Source: Bradyrhizobium sp. CCGB01 (GTDB taxonomy: Bacteria > Pseudomonadota > Alphaproteobacteria > Rhizobiales > Xanthobacteraceae). From it: a stretch of DNA of 64,000 bases. The translations under genes were made by a program, and so were the position numbers. The notes below the pieces were generated by a model, which saw only the letters and a list, made by a program, of their open reading frames with translations, made no database searches and was not told the origin of the DNA. Shown here piece after piece: positions 1 through 8,296 of the stretch. Position 1 is the first letter of the stretch. Every line of letters starts with the position of its first letter. The DNA lies in the NCBI RefSeq assembly GCF_024199795.1, contig NZ_JANADK010000001.1:8184001-8248000 (forward strand), given 5' to 3'.

Positions 1-2099
1 GCGCGCGGGATGCAGTAATCCTGGTAGCTCGCGGTGAGGAGCTGACCGTCGGCATCGTAGGACACGCCTTCATACAGCGCCTGGCCGATGCCCTGCGCGA
101 CGCCGCCATGGATCTGCCCCGTCACCAGCATCGGGTTCACGGCGACACCGACGTCGTCGACGGTGGTGTAGCGCACGACCTTGGAGACGCCGGTCTCCGG
201 ATCGATCTCGACCTCGCAGATATGCGTGCCGTTCGGCCAGCTCGGACCGTCGACCTCACCTTCCGAATCGACGCTGAGCTTGGCGCCGCCTTCCTTCTCG
301 GCGAGATCGAACAGGCTGATGCGGCGGTCGGTGCCGACCACGGTGAGCATGCCGCCCTGATATTCGATGTCCTCGACCGAGGTCTCCAGCACGTTCGCCG
401 CCTTCTCGCGCGCCTTCTGGATCAGGTCGCTGGAGGAGACCGCGACCGCCGTGCCGCCGACGAACAGCGAGCGCGAACCGACGCTGCCAAAGCCCATGGC
501 GAGATCGGTGTCGCCCTGGACGACGTCGATCTTGTCCATGGCAATGCCGAGCGTGTCGGAGATCATCTGGGTGTAGGTGGTCTGCAAGCCCTGCCCCATC
601 GCCATGGTGCCGGAATGCAGCACGACGCGGCCCTGCGAGATCGCGTGCAGGCTGACCTTCTCGGTGTGGGCGCGGCCGCCGGTCCATTCGATGTAGGAGG
701 TGAGCCCGCGGCCGTAGAGCAGGCCCTTCTTCTTCGCCGCCTTCTTGCGCGCGGCAAAGCCGTCCCAATCAGCCAGCTTCACGGCGCGGTCGAGCATGTG
801 CGCGAAGGCACCGGAGTCGTAAACCTGCCCCGCAGCGTTGGTGTAGGGCAGCTGTGCCGGCTTGATGTAGTTGGCCTTCCGGATCGCGCGCGGATCCATG
901 CCGATCTTTCGCGCGGCGGCGTCGAACAGGCGCTCCACGATGAAGACAGCTTCGGGCCGGCCCGCCCCGCGATAGGCGCCGACGGGCGCGGTATTGGTCA
1001 TCACCGACTGCACCTCGAAATGCACCAGCGGCAGATCGTAGACGCCGGTCTGCACGAACGGTCCGAGCACCAGCGGAATGATGTTCGCCGCACCCGAGGA
1101 ATAGGCGCCGGTGCAACCGATCGACTTGACGCGATAGGCCAGCACCTTGCCCTTCTCGTCGAGCGCGAAGGACGCGGTCGAGGTGAGATCGCGGCCGTGG
1201 GTGCCGCCGACGAATTCGTCGGTGCGATCGCCGCGCCAGCGGATCTTCTTGCTCAGCTTGGTCGCGGCATAGGCGACGATGCCGTCTTCGGGATAGAGGT
1301 TGGTCTTCTGGCCGAAGCCGCCGCCGATATCGCCGACCAGCACGCGCACGCTGTCCTTGGGGCGCTTCAGCACGGCTTCCGCCAGCACGTCGCGGGTCGA
1401 GGCGGGCGTCTGCGACTGCACGTGCAACAGCAGACGGCCGGTCTTCTTGTCGATCTCGGCAATGGTCGAGCGCGGCTCCATCGCCGAGGGCACGAGACGC
1501 TGGCTGACGATGTCGAGCTCGACCGTATGCGCGGCCCTGGCAAACGCCTCGTCGGCCTTGGCGGCATCGCCATAGCTCATCGCGCCGACGATGTTGTCGG
1601 GGGCCTCGGGCCAGACCACGGGCGCGCCGGGCTTCACGGCCTCGACTGGGTCGACCACCGCGGGCAGCACATCGTATTCGACCACGATGGCCTCGGCCGC
1701 GCTCTGCGCATCGGCACGCGAGGCGGCCACCACAGCGGCGACGGCCTCACCGGCATAGCGGACGATCTCATGGGCGAGCAGGCGGCGCGGCGGCACCGTC
1801 ATCGGCTTGCCGTCGGGGCGCTTGAAGATGCTCAAGGTCGGGATGGTGCCGATATCGTCCTTGACGAGATCCGCACCGGTGTAGATCGCGGTGACGCCGG
1901 GCATCTCAGCCGCGGCGCTGGTGTCGATCGAGACGATCTTCGCGTGGGCATGCGGCGAACGCAGCACATGCAACCACAGCGCGCCTTCCTCCGGCTTGTC
2001 GTCGATGAACTGGCCCTTCCCGGTGAGCAGCCGCTGGTCTTCCAAACGCTTGACGGGCTGGCCCGCTCCGAAACGCAAATTGCCGGGAAGAATATTCAT
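1..2099 (-). CDS. Xanthine dehydrogenase-family molybdopterin-binding subunit, form II CoxL type (3' end outside window)
   Basis: Large Mo-cofactor-binding subunit of a molybdenum hydroxylase, which normally works with a FAD subunit and a 2Fe-2S subunit. The ATG at 2099 opens a protein beginning MNILPGNLRFGAGQPVKRLE, and 699 codons are visible before the window edge. Such subunits are usually about 760-800 residues, so the C-terminus, with the catalytic Glu, is missing here. The active-site loop AYRGAGR lies at 957-977 (about residues 375-381). That is the form II signature; true CO dehydrogenases (form I) carry AYRCSFR. Form II enzymes oxidise CO poorly or not at all and their substrates are mostly unknown. 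The partner subunit genes are not in this window and may lie beyond the left edge. Family confidence is high; the substrate is unknown. Confidence 0.9.
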   Translation of the reverse strand, partial: MNILPGNLRFGAGQPVKRLEDQRLLTGKGQFIDDKPEEGALWLHVLRSPHAHAKIVSIDTSAAAEMPGVTAIYTGADLVKDDIGTIPTLSIFKRPDGKPMTVPPRRLLAHEIVRYAGEAVAAVVAASRADAQSAAEAIVVEYDVLPAVVDPVEAVKPGAPVVWPEAPDNIVGAMSYGDAAKADEAFARAAHTVELDIVSQRLVPSAMEPRSTIAEIDKKTGRLLLHVQSQTPASTRDVLAEAVLKRPKDSVRVLVGDIGGGFGQKTNLYPEDGIVAYAATKLSKKIRWRGDRTDEFVGGTHGRDLTSTASFALDEKGKVLAYRVKSIGCTGAYSSGAANIIPLVLGPFVQTGVYDLPLVHFEVQSVMTNTAPVGAYRGAGRPEAVFIVERLFDAAARKIGMDPRAIRKANYIKPAQLPYTNAAGQVYDSGAFAHMLDRAVKLADWDGFAARKKAAKKKGLLYGRGLTSYIEWTGGRAHTEKVSLHAISQGRVVLHSGTMAMGQGLQTTYTQMISDTLGIAMDKIDVVQGDTDLAMGFGSVGSRSLFVGGTAVAVSSSDLIQKAREKAANVLETSVEDIEYQGGMLTVVGTDRRISLFDLAEKEGGAKLSVDSEGEVDGPSWPNGTHICEVEIDPETGVSKVVRYTTVDDVGVAVNPMLVTGQIHGGVAQGIGQALYEGVSYDADGQLLTASYQDYCIPR

Positions 2100-2223
2100 T
2101 CCGTGGGGTCCCTTAAGTCTTAAACTTCGGGCTGCCTTTTAGCGGAACGATCAGAGGCATACCAGCCGCGGTTTTGGGCGGGATATCCGCCATTTCGTCA
2201 TGCCGTCACGCAAATCCGTGATT

Positions 2224-2318
2224 CCGTAGGGTGGGCAAAGGCGCCCTTGCGCCGTGCCCACGATTGCCCAACGGACGCGATCAGGAAGGTGGGCACGCTA
2301 CGCTTTGCCCCCCTACGG
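2224..2318. repeat. Intergenic inverted repeat
   Basis: CCGTAGGGTGGGCAAAG at 2224-2240 faces CTTTGCCCCCCTACGG at 2303-2318, with a second pair, GTGCCCAC and GTGGGCAC, nested inside. It fills much of the gap between the CoxL-type gene and the aldolase gene. It resembles dispersed palindromic elements common between genes in Bradyrhizobium; that resemblance is from memory and was not searched. Confidence 0.6.
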
Positions 2319-2346
2319 CACTGATTATGCCGAGGATGATGGCTCG

Positions 2347-3222
2347 CTAATCAAGCTCCCTCAGCGCCGCTTCCACGACCTTGCGCGCATCGGCCGTCAG
2401 CGGGGCCTGCGGCGGGACCGGGTCGCCGACGTCGTAGCCCTGGATCGCGAGCCCCGCCTTGATGCAGGCGGCGAGGTTGAAGCGGGCGAAGGCCTCGTTG
2501 ATGCGCCACAGCCTGCGCTGGAGCGCCATGGCCTCGTCCCAGCGGCCGGCCCTGCAGAGGTCGTAGAGCGCGACGCTTTGGCGCGGGATGATGCAGGCCG
2601 GCCCCGCCATCCAGCCGAGGCCGCCGATCAGCATCACCGCGGCCGGGATATGGGCGGAGGCCGAGAACACGCGCAGGGACTCGCCGCAGCGGTTCATAAT
2701 CGAGAGCAGCCGACCGGTGTTGGTCGAGGCGTCCTTGATGTAGCCGATGCGCGGATGCTCGGCGAGGCGCGCAATGACATCGAGGGTGAGGTCGGAGCGC
2801 TGGAATTGCGGATTGGTGTAGATGACGACGGGAATGTCCACGGCATCCGCGATGCTGCGGAAGTAGGATTCGACCTGGGCATCAGCGAGCGGGAAATAGG
2901 CCTCCAGGATCGCCAGAATGCCGTTGGCGCCAAGCTTCTGATACGCCTTTGCCTGCGCCACCGCGTCCGCCGTCGAGGTCGAGGCAACGCCGGCCACGAC
3001 GGGCACGCGGCCTTTCGCGGCCTCGATCGTGGTCTGCACGACCGCCATGCGTTGCGCGGCATTGAGATAGGCAAACTCGCCGGTCGAGCCCAGCGGCGTC
3101 AGCCCGTGCACGCCTGCACCGATCAAATCGTCGCAGAGCTTGCCGAGGACTTCGGTGCGCACCGTGCCATCGGCATCGACGGGCGAAACGAGGTAGGGAA
3201 AAACGCCGTGAAAATCGGACAT
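2347..3222 (-). CDS. Dihydrodipicolinate synthase (DapA)/N-acetylneuraminate lyase-family aldolase
   Basis: A 291-residue class I aldolase-type TIM barrel. Visible family features are the GSTGE phosphate/carboxylate loop near the N-terminus, VVIYTNPQ with the conserved Tyr, and GYIKDAS with the Schiff-base Lys. The ATG at 3222 ([14 protein letters not shown]) fits the family N-terminus. A TTG at 3291 would add 23 residues and overlap the stop of the upstream VOC gene, so translational coupling from there is possible. The family includes lysine-pathway DapA, keto-deoxysugar aldolases and other pyruvate lyases. The position beside a VOC gene and a molybdenum hydroxylase, away from lysine genes, suggests a catabolic member. 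The substrate cannot be assigned. Confidence 0.88.
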   Translation of the reverse strand: MSDFHGVFPYLVSPVDADGTVRTEVLGKLCDDLIGAGVHGLTPLGSTGEFAYLNAAQRMAVVQTTIEAAKGRVPVVAGVASTSTADAVAQAKAYQKLGANGILAILEAYFPLADAQVESYFRSIADAVDIPVVIYTNPQFQRSDLTLDVIARLAEHPRIGYIKDASTNTGRLLSIMNRCGESLRVFSASAHIPAAVMLIGGLGWMAGPACIIPRQSVALYDLCRAGRWDEAMALQRRLWRINEAFARFNLAACIKAGLAIQGYDVGDPVPPQAPLTADARKVVEAALRELD

Positions 3223-3287
3223 GTCAGGTGTGAACCCCAGAAAACTGGCTAGCGCCTGACGGGTCTTAGCAATGCCGGCGGCGGCGA

Positions 3288-4253
3288 TCAAACCCTGATC
3301 AAGCGCACCCGCGTGCCCCAGGGATCGACGGCCTCCACACCGTTGGCGAGCGCCGTGACCTGCGCACCGCCCTTGCGCAGGCGCTCTTCTTGCGCGGCAA
3401 GAATGTCCTGCTTCGCCATCACCAGCGAGAACCAGGCGAGGCCTGTCGCCTGATCGTCACGCTGGCCGGCGCCCTGGCTCTGCCAGACATTCATGCCGAG
3501 GTGATGGTGATACCGGCCCGACGACAGGAATGCAGCGCCATTGCGGCTGCGGGTCGGGTCGAGGCCAATCGTGCCGTGGTAAAAACTCTGCGCCTGCGCG
3601 AGATCGCCGACGCGCAAATGCATGTGACCGATGCGCAGGCCGTCCGGCGCCTTGGCGTAGTCTGCCACGCGCGTGTTGGTCAGCGACAGCAGGTCGGGGA
3701 TGTTGAGCTCGTCGGACGCCATCTTCACGCTGCCCTCGCTCCACTGCCATTGCGAGGGATCGCGGTCGGCATAGACCTCGATGCCGTTACCTTCGGGGTC
3801 GTCGAGATAGACGGACTCGCTGACGAGATGATCGGCGAAGCCGGACAGCGGCACGCGATGCGAGGCCGCGTGCACCAGCCAGCGCGCCAGATCCTTGCGC
3901 GTCGGCATCAGGAAGGCGGTGTGGTAGAGGCCAGCGGCGTTGCGCGGCTCGATCGCGGCTTCGGGACGGGCCTCGAGCACCAGCAGCGCGATGCCGGCCG
4001 TGCCGAGCCTTGCGACGCTCGCCGAGCGCTCCATCACCGCGAGCCCGATCACGTCGCGGTAATAGTCGGCAACCTTGTCGAGGTTCTTCACCCGGAGCGT
4101 CACCATGCCCACCCGCATCGGCGTGCGGCTGGCATAAGTCGGCCCGCCGCCTTGCGGGGTGCCCTCGGCACGCGCAGCAGCGGCGGCGGCCATCGCGAGC
4201 GAACTCGCACCGGCGAGTTGGAGCAGGGTACGGCGGGTGAGGTCGATGGTCAT
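3288..4253 (-). CDS. Tat-exported VOC family (glyoxalase/extradiol dioxygenase fold) protein
   Basis: A 321-residue protein with two vicinal-oxygen-chelate modules, around residues 45-160 ([20 protein letters not shown]) and 205-320 ([20 protein letters not shown]). Metal-ligand type His and Glu residues are visible, for example HMHLRV and GNGIEVYAD. The N-terminus [20 protein letters not shown] ending in ARA is a Tat signal, so the protein is probably folded with its metal in the cytoplasm and exported to the periplasm. It resembles catechol 2,3-dioxygenase-like proteins. Its TGA overlaps a possible TTG start of the aldolase gene, so the two are probably one transcript. An extradiol dioxygenase, lyase or binding role is possible. 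Confidence 0.85.
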   Translation of the reverse strand: MTIDLTRRTLLQLAGASSLAMAAAAAARAEGTPQGGGPTYASRTPMRVGMVTLRVKNLDKVADYYRDVIGLAVMERSASVARLGTAGIALLVLEARPEAAIEPRNAAGLYHTAFLMPTRKDLARWLVHAASHRVPLSGFADHLVSESVYLDDPEGNGIEVYADRDPSQWQWSEGSVKMASDELNIPDLLSLTNTRVADYAKAPDGLRIGHMHLRVGDLAQAQSFYHGTIGLDPTRSRNGAAFLSSGRYHHHLGMNVWQSQGAGQRDDQATGLAWFSLVMAKQDILAAQEERLRKGGAQVTALANGVEAVDPWGTRVRLIRV

Positions 4254-4450
4254 CGGTCGAGGCTCGCTGGAAACATAAGGCCGTGGCGCAATTTTCGGAT
4301 TGCTACACGTTCCCGTGAGCGGCTCCCAATCACATGTTCGTCGGCCGTGGTCTTACGGAGGCTCGGTCCGTCCCATCCGTCCTGGCCACCCGGCCAGTTT
4401 CGCAATCGGCCGCGACATCCCAGATTGAGGACAATTTACAGGAGCCTTCC

Positions 4451-5317
4451 ATGACCGACCCCACTGCCCTGTCCTCATTGTCGTCCGCGCTCGCGGATGT
4501 CGTGGCGCGCACCGCGCCATCCGTCGTCGCGGTGCATTCGCATCGCTCCCGCGCCACCGGATTCGTCTGGAAATCCGGCCTGATCGTCACCGCCGACGAA
4601 GCGCTGGCCGACGAGGGCGAGGTCCAGATCAGCCTCCCCGACGGTAAAACTGTCGCCGCCACGATCGCCGGCCGCGACCATACGACCGATATCGCGCTGC
4701 TGCGCACCGATGCCGGTATCGCGCCGGTCAAGCTGGCCGCGACCGTCCCGCCGCTCGGCACGTTGTCGGTCGTCGTCGCCGCCGATCGCGATGCGCCGAG
4801 CGCGGCGCTCGGCATGGTGTCACAGTCCGGCAAGAGCTGGCGCTCCTTGCGCGGCGGCGACATCGATGCACGGATCGAGCTCGACGTGCGCCTGCGCTTC
4901 GCCCAGCAGGGCGGGCTTGCGCTCGATGCATCGGGTGAAGCCTTCGGCATGGCCGTGCTCGGGCCGCGGCGCGTGCTGGTGATCCCGACGGCGACGATCG
5001 AGCGGGTCGCGGCGCAGCTCGAGACGCGCGGCCGCATCGCGCGCGGCTATCTCGGCGTCGGGCTTCAGCCGGTGCGGCTCGACGACGGCGTCGGTGCGAT
5101 GGTGATGAATGTCGACAAGGCCGGGCCCTCCGCCGCGACCGGCATCCGCCAGGGCGACGTGATCGTCGCGGTCAACGACCAGAAACTCTCCGGCGTGCGC
5201 GCGCTGTCGCGGACGCTGGGACCTGCGAGCGTCGGCACGGTGGTCGATGTCGCGGTGCGCCGCGGCGGCGAGCCGATCAGCTTCAAGGTCACGATCGGCG
5301 AGAGGCCGGAGGCGTGA
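4451..5317 (+). CDS. HtrA-like trypsin/PDZ protein with degenerate catalytic triad
   Basis: A 288-residue protein with a trypsin-like domain (about 10-185) and a C-terminal PDZ domain (about 195-285, ARGYLGVGLQPV followed by GIRQGDVIVAVND). The ATG at 4451 follows AGGAG by 6 bases. The layout is that of HtrA/DegP, but two of three catalytic positions are changed. Where HtrA has TNNHV, this has TADEA (Glu50 for His); where it has GNSGG, this has AQQGG (Gln153 for Ser). Asp80 in HTTDIALL is kept. No signal peptide or membrane segment is visible, so a cytoplasmic pseudoprotease that binds peptides through its PDZ domain is likely. It overlaps the LuxR-type gene by 4 bases (GTGA), pointing to translational coupling. 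Confidence 0.85.
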   Translation: MTDPTALSSLSSALADVVARTAPSVVAVHSHRSRATGFVWKSGLIVTADEALADEGEVQISLPDGKTVAATIAGRDHTTDIALLRTDAGIAPVKLAATVPPLGTLSVVVAADRDAPSAALGMVSQSGKSWRSLRGGDIDARIELDVRLRFAQQGGLALDASGEAFGMAVLGPRRVLVIPTATIERVAAQLETRGRIARGYLGVGLQPVRLDDGVGAMVMNVDKAGPSAATGIRQGDVIVAVNDQKLSGVRALSRTLGPASVGTVVDVAVRRGGEPISFKVTIGERPEA

Positions 5318-5685
5318 GCGAGGACAACGCAGCCGAGATCGTGCTCGCCCTGGAGATCGACGACCCCGCCCTCGCCGATCGCCTCGCGACGCTGCTCGGC
5401 GGCATCGCCGGGCTTCGCCTCGCCGCACCCGGCGAGGCTGCCACGGCGACGGTCGTGGCCCGAGATCCGCGCAGCATGCCTGAGGACATCGCACTGACGC
5501 AGCGCGAGCTCGACGTGCTGGCGCTGATGGCGGAAGGCGGGTCCAACAAGATGATCGCGCGCCAGCTCGGCATTTCAGTGCACACGGTCAAATTCCACGT
5601 CGGCTCGCTGCTCGACAAGCTGGACGCCACCGGCCGCACCGACGCGGTCGCGCATGCGGCACGCCGCGGCGTGATCGAGCTATGA
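5314..5685 (+). CDS. LuxR-type HTH transcriptional regulator
   Basis: A 123-residue protein starting at a GTG that overlaps the preceding stop codon. The C-terminal half (about 60-120) is a LuxR/FixJ helix-turn-helix: LTQRELDVLALMAEGGSNK, then IARQLGISVHTVKFHV. The N-terminal 55 residues are too short for a complete receiver domain and show no phospho-acceptor pattern, so this is either a truncated response regulator or an adaptor controlled by a partner. The coupling to the HtrA-like pseudoprotease suggests that protein as the partner; this is inference. Confidence 0.85.
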   Translation: MSEDNAAEIVLALEIDDPALADRLATLLGGIAGLRLAAPGEAATATVVARDPRSMPEDIALTQRELDVLALMAEGGSNKMIARQLGISVHTVKFHVGSLLDKLDATGRTDAVAHAARRGVIEL

Positions 5686-5693
5686 CGCAGCTC

Positions 5694-6770
5694 CTAGTGC
5701 GCTGACGTCACCGGAAAGCTGAGCCGGACCGTGAGGCCGGGCGCGTTGTCGTGCAGCGCAATCTCGGCGCCATGGAGGCCCGCAACGGCCGCGACCAGGC
5801 TCAAGCCCAGACCGTTGCCCGGCGTGTAGCGGCTCTGTTCGAGCCGGTAGAAGCGCTTGAACACGTGATCGCGCCGGTCTGCGGGAATGCCCGGACCATC
5901 GTCGGCGATCGCAATCACGGCCCCGCCGCCGGCGCTGCGGCAGGTCACGGTGACCTGCCCGCCTGCGCGGCCGTGCTTGATCGCGTTGTCGACGAGATTG
6001 GCGATGGCGTCAAACAGCAGGTCGCGGTCCCCCGTGATCGCCACCTCGCGGTCGCCGCCAAGGCTGAGGCGGGTCGCCACCTGCTCCGCCGCGGCGTCGT
6101 AGAGCTCGACAACCTCGCCGGCAATTTCAGTGAGGTTCAGCGCGCGAAACGCGCTCCGGCGGGCGCGGGTCTCGATTTCCGAGATCCGCGTGATGGAAGC
6201 GAACATGCCGAGCACGGAATCGAGATCGGCGATGGTGTCGCCGATCAGCACGGCATCGGCCTCACCGCTGCGCTCATGGTGATAGGCCTTTTCCAGCCGG
6301 CCGCGCATGCGCGTCAGCGGCGTGCGCAGATCGTGAGCGACATTGTCGCTGACCTGCTTGACCTCGCCCATCAATGTCTCGATGCGGTCGAGCATCTGGT
6401 TGAGGTTTTCGGCGACGCGGTCCCATTCGTCGTTGCTGCCGCGCAACGGGATGCGCCGGTCGAGGCCGGACAGCATGATGGCGCGGCTGGTGGCGTTGAT
6501 CTCCTCGATCCGCCCGACCGTGCGACGCGTGACCAGCACCGCGGCGAGACCGGCCAGCACGGCCAGCAGCACCGCGACCGCGACCATCGCGAGCTCGATC
6601 ATCGCGGTGAAGCCGCTGTGGTCGCCGGCGTCGCCGACCCGGCCCTGCACATAGGCGATCGTGCCGAAATAGACATAGGCCATGATCGCCGCGACGATCA
6701 GCCCGAACGCCGCGATCGCGATCAGCGCCAGACGGAAGGTCGAGGAGCGGAGAGTCTTAGCCAGGAGCAC
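5694..6770 (-). CDS. Sensor histidine kinase (EnvZ/QseC type)
   Basis: A 358-residue membrane sensor kinase. Transmembrane helices lie around residues 13-37 and 57-80, with only about 20 residues of periplasmic sequence between them, followed by a HAMP linker, a HisKA domain with His146 in NVAHDLRTPL, and an ATPase domain with the N-box LVDNAIKHG and the G-box DDGPGIP. The tiny sensor loop suggests that it senses the membrane, a partner protein or a small ligand. It overlaps its response regulator gene by 14 bases and is co-transcribed downstream of it. Confidence 0.92.
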   Translation of the reverse strand: MLLAKTLRSSTFRLALIAIAAFGLIVAAIMAYVYFGTIAYVQGRVGDAGDHSGFTAMIELAMVAVAVLLAVLAGLAAVLVTRRTVGRIEEINATSRAIMLSGLDRRIPLRGSNDEWDRVAENLNQMLDRIETLMGEVKQVSDNVAHDLRTPLTRMRGRLEKAYHHERSGEADAVLIGDTIADLDSVLGMFASITRISEIETRARRSAFRALNLTEIAGEVVELYDAAAEQVATRLSLGGDREVAITGDRDLLFDAIANLVDNAIKHGRAGGQVTVTCRSAGGGAVIAIADDGPGIPADRRDHVFKRFYRLEQSRYTPGNGLGLSLVAAVAGLHGAEIALHDNAPGLTVRLSFPVTSAH

Positions 6771-7449
6771 GGAGGCAATATCCGATGCCGCGGATGGTGT
6801 GGATCAGCGGGTAGGCCTGGGCATCGTCGACCTTGCGGCGGACCCGCCCGACATAGACGTCGATGATGTTGGTGGAGGGATCGAAATGCAGGTCCCAGAC
6901 ATGCTGGAGCAGCATCGCCCGGGAGACCACGCGGCCCTCGTTGCGGACGAGGTATTCCAGCAACTGGAATTCGCGCGGCAGCAGTGGAATCTTCCGGCCC
7001 CGGCGGCTCGCGCTGCGCGCGATCAGGTCGATGGCGAGATCGCCGACGCGCAGAAGCGTTTCCTTGGCGATGGTCTCGCTACGGCGGCCGAGAGCCTCGA
7101 GCCTTGCCAGCAATTCAGTGAAAGAGAACGGCTTGACGAGATAGTCGTCGCCGCCGGCGCGCAGGCCGCGCACGCGGTCGTCGACCTCGCCGAGCGCCGA
7201 GATGATCAGGAAGGGCGCGGCGATGCCGTCGTCGCGCAATTGCCGCATCATCGTTATGCCGTCGATGTCGGGCAGCATACGGTCGATGGTGATCACGGCA
7301 TAGTCGCGCGCAGCACCATGGCTCAGGGCTTCGCGCCCGTTGGCTGCGAGATCGACCTCGTAACCAGAGGTCGTCAGCTCCTCGACGAGCTGGCCTGCGG
7401 TTTCCGGATCGTCCTCGACGACCAGAATGCGGCGGTGACCTCCGGTCAT
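6757..7449 (-). CDS. OmpR/PhoB-family response regulator
   Basis: A 230-residue two-domain regulator: a receiver (about 8-120; acidic pair in VVEDDP, phospho-acceptor Asp56 in ITIDRMLPD, Lys in VKPFSF) and a winged-helix DNA-binding domain (about 135-228, ending YVGRVRRKV and HTIRGIGYCL). The ATG at 7449 follows GGAG. A large hairpin sits just upstream of the ribosome binding site (7468-7521). It forms a two-gene operon with the overlapping kinase gene. The target genes are not evident; the Gly-rich exported protein upstream on the same strand is one possibility. Confidence 0.93.
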   Translation of the reverse strand: MTGGHRRILVVEDDPETAGQLVEELTTSGYEVDLAANGREALSHGAARDYAVITIDRMLPDIDGITMMRQLRDDGIAAPFLIISALGEVDDRVRGLRAGGDDYLVKPFSFTELLARLEALGRRSETIAKETLLRVGDLAIDLIARSASRRGRKIPLLPREFQLLEYLVRNEGRVVSRAMLLQHVWDLHFDPSTNIIDVYVGRVRRKVDDAQAYPLIHTIRGIGYCLRAPG

Positions 7450-7467
7450 GCAAAACTCCGCGCGACG

Positions 7468-7521
7468 ATCGCCACCAGACTATCCCGTTCCGGGGCTGAG
7501 CGGAACCGCCCGGTGGCGATC
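7468..7521 (-). promoter_or_regulatory. Nested hairpin in the leader of the two-component operon
   Basis: GATCGCCACC (7468-7477) pairs with GGTGGCGATC (7512-7521), and inside it GTTCCG (7487-7492) pairs with CGGAAC (7501-7506). The structure ends 18 bases before the response regulator ATG, next to its GGAG ribosome binding site. It could end transcription from the Gly-rich gene upstream, attenuate, or modulate translation. No U-tract follows on the minus strand, so a simple terminator is less likely. Confidence 0.5.
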
Positions 7522-7549
7522 GCGACAATGGTGCGGTACCGCGATGCGA

Positions 7550-8125
7550 CTACCAATAGTCTCCGCACACATTGACCCATTGCCACCCATAGGCTGTCCA
7601 GCTCCTTTGCCAGCAGCCATCGTCGTAATAATTGGCATAGTTGGCATAGAAGAACGGCGCGCCGACGAAAGCGAACCGGTTGAAGCGGTGACGGTGGAAG
7701 AAGGCATGGCGACCAATGAACGGCCTGCCGTGCCAGCCCGGGCCAGCAAACCGCGGGCCGAAAGCGGCGCGGGTCGCCAATGGTGCACCGACAAAGCGCG
7801 GTCCCATGGCAGCACGGGCGACCATTGGCGAACCGGCGAAGCGTGCTCCACCGAAGCCCGGGGCGCCAGCAAAGCGCGCGCCACCCATCCCGCCGACATG
7901 CATGCCGCCGAAACCACCCGCGCGCATACCGCCGAAGCCGCCCGCATGCATTCCGCCACCGCCGAAATGCCCGCCACCGCCAAAGCCACCGTGGCCGCCA
8001 CCGCCGAAGCCGCCACCGCCATGCCCTCCGCCACCGCCGCCGCCACGGGCAAGCACAGGTGAAGCGAGCGCCATCATCGCGGCGAGCGTCACCGCAGTGA
8101 CGCCTTTGAGAAGCTTGTTGTCCAT
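7550..8125 (-). CDS. Exported Gly/Ala/His-rich low-complexity protein
   Basis: A 191-residue protein with a Sec signal peptide (LLKGVTAVTLAAMMALASPV ending near ALA) followed by GGGG/GGH runs (about 27-60), repeated GGM/GGARF and Ala-Pro-Arg-Phe units to about 130, and an aromatic C-terminus rich in Tyr and Trp with two Cys (GCWQRSW and VNVCGDYW). GGAGGA precedes the ATG. Proteins of this build are common in Bradyrhizobium and uncharacterised; a cell-surface role is plausible. There is no enzymatic motif. Confidence 0.75.
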   Translation of the reverse strand: MDNKLLKGVTAVTLAAMMALASPVLARGGGGGGGHGGGGFGGGGHGGFGGGGHFGGGGMHAGGFGGMRAGGFGGMHVGGMGGARFAGAPGFGGARFAGSPMVARAAMGPRFVGAPLATRAAFGPRFAGPGWHGRPFIGRHAFFHRHRFNRFAFVGAPFFYANYANYYDDGCWQRSWTAYGWQWVNVCGDYW

Positions 8126-8250
8126 CGAAGCATCCTCCGTGCTGCGCGGCGATCTTTCTGCCGCGCGAGGAGGATCAGATGAGAGGAAGGGACGGGCACC
8201 TTCAACTTACAAACGCGCCAGATTCTGACGCGGATGTCAGGGAGGCCCCG

Positions 8251-8288
8251 CTCTCTCACTCCCTCGCCCCGCTCTTGCGGGGAGAGGT
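8251..8288. repeat. GC-rich palindromic repeat, copy 1
   Basis: CTCTCTCACTCCCTCGCCCC, a short loop, then GCGGGGAGAGGT. A near-identical copy lies at 47856-47895 and a longer inverted pair with the same core at 58264-58408, all between genes. It is a dispersed REP-like element in this window. Confidence 0.7.
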
Positions 8289-8296
8289 TTAAAAAG

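Noticed and set aside
108..2123. Long open frame on the plus strand (671 codons)
   Set aside because: It is antisense to the CoxL-type gene, whose family motifs are clear on the minus strand; its Asp/Gly/Arg/His-rich sequence is the usual shadow of a high-GC gene.
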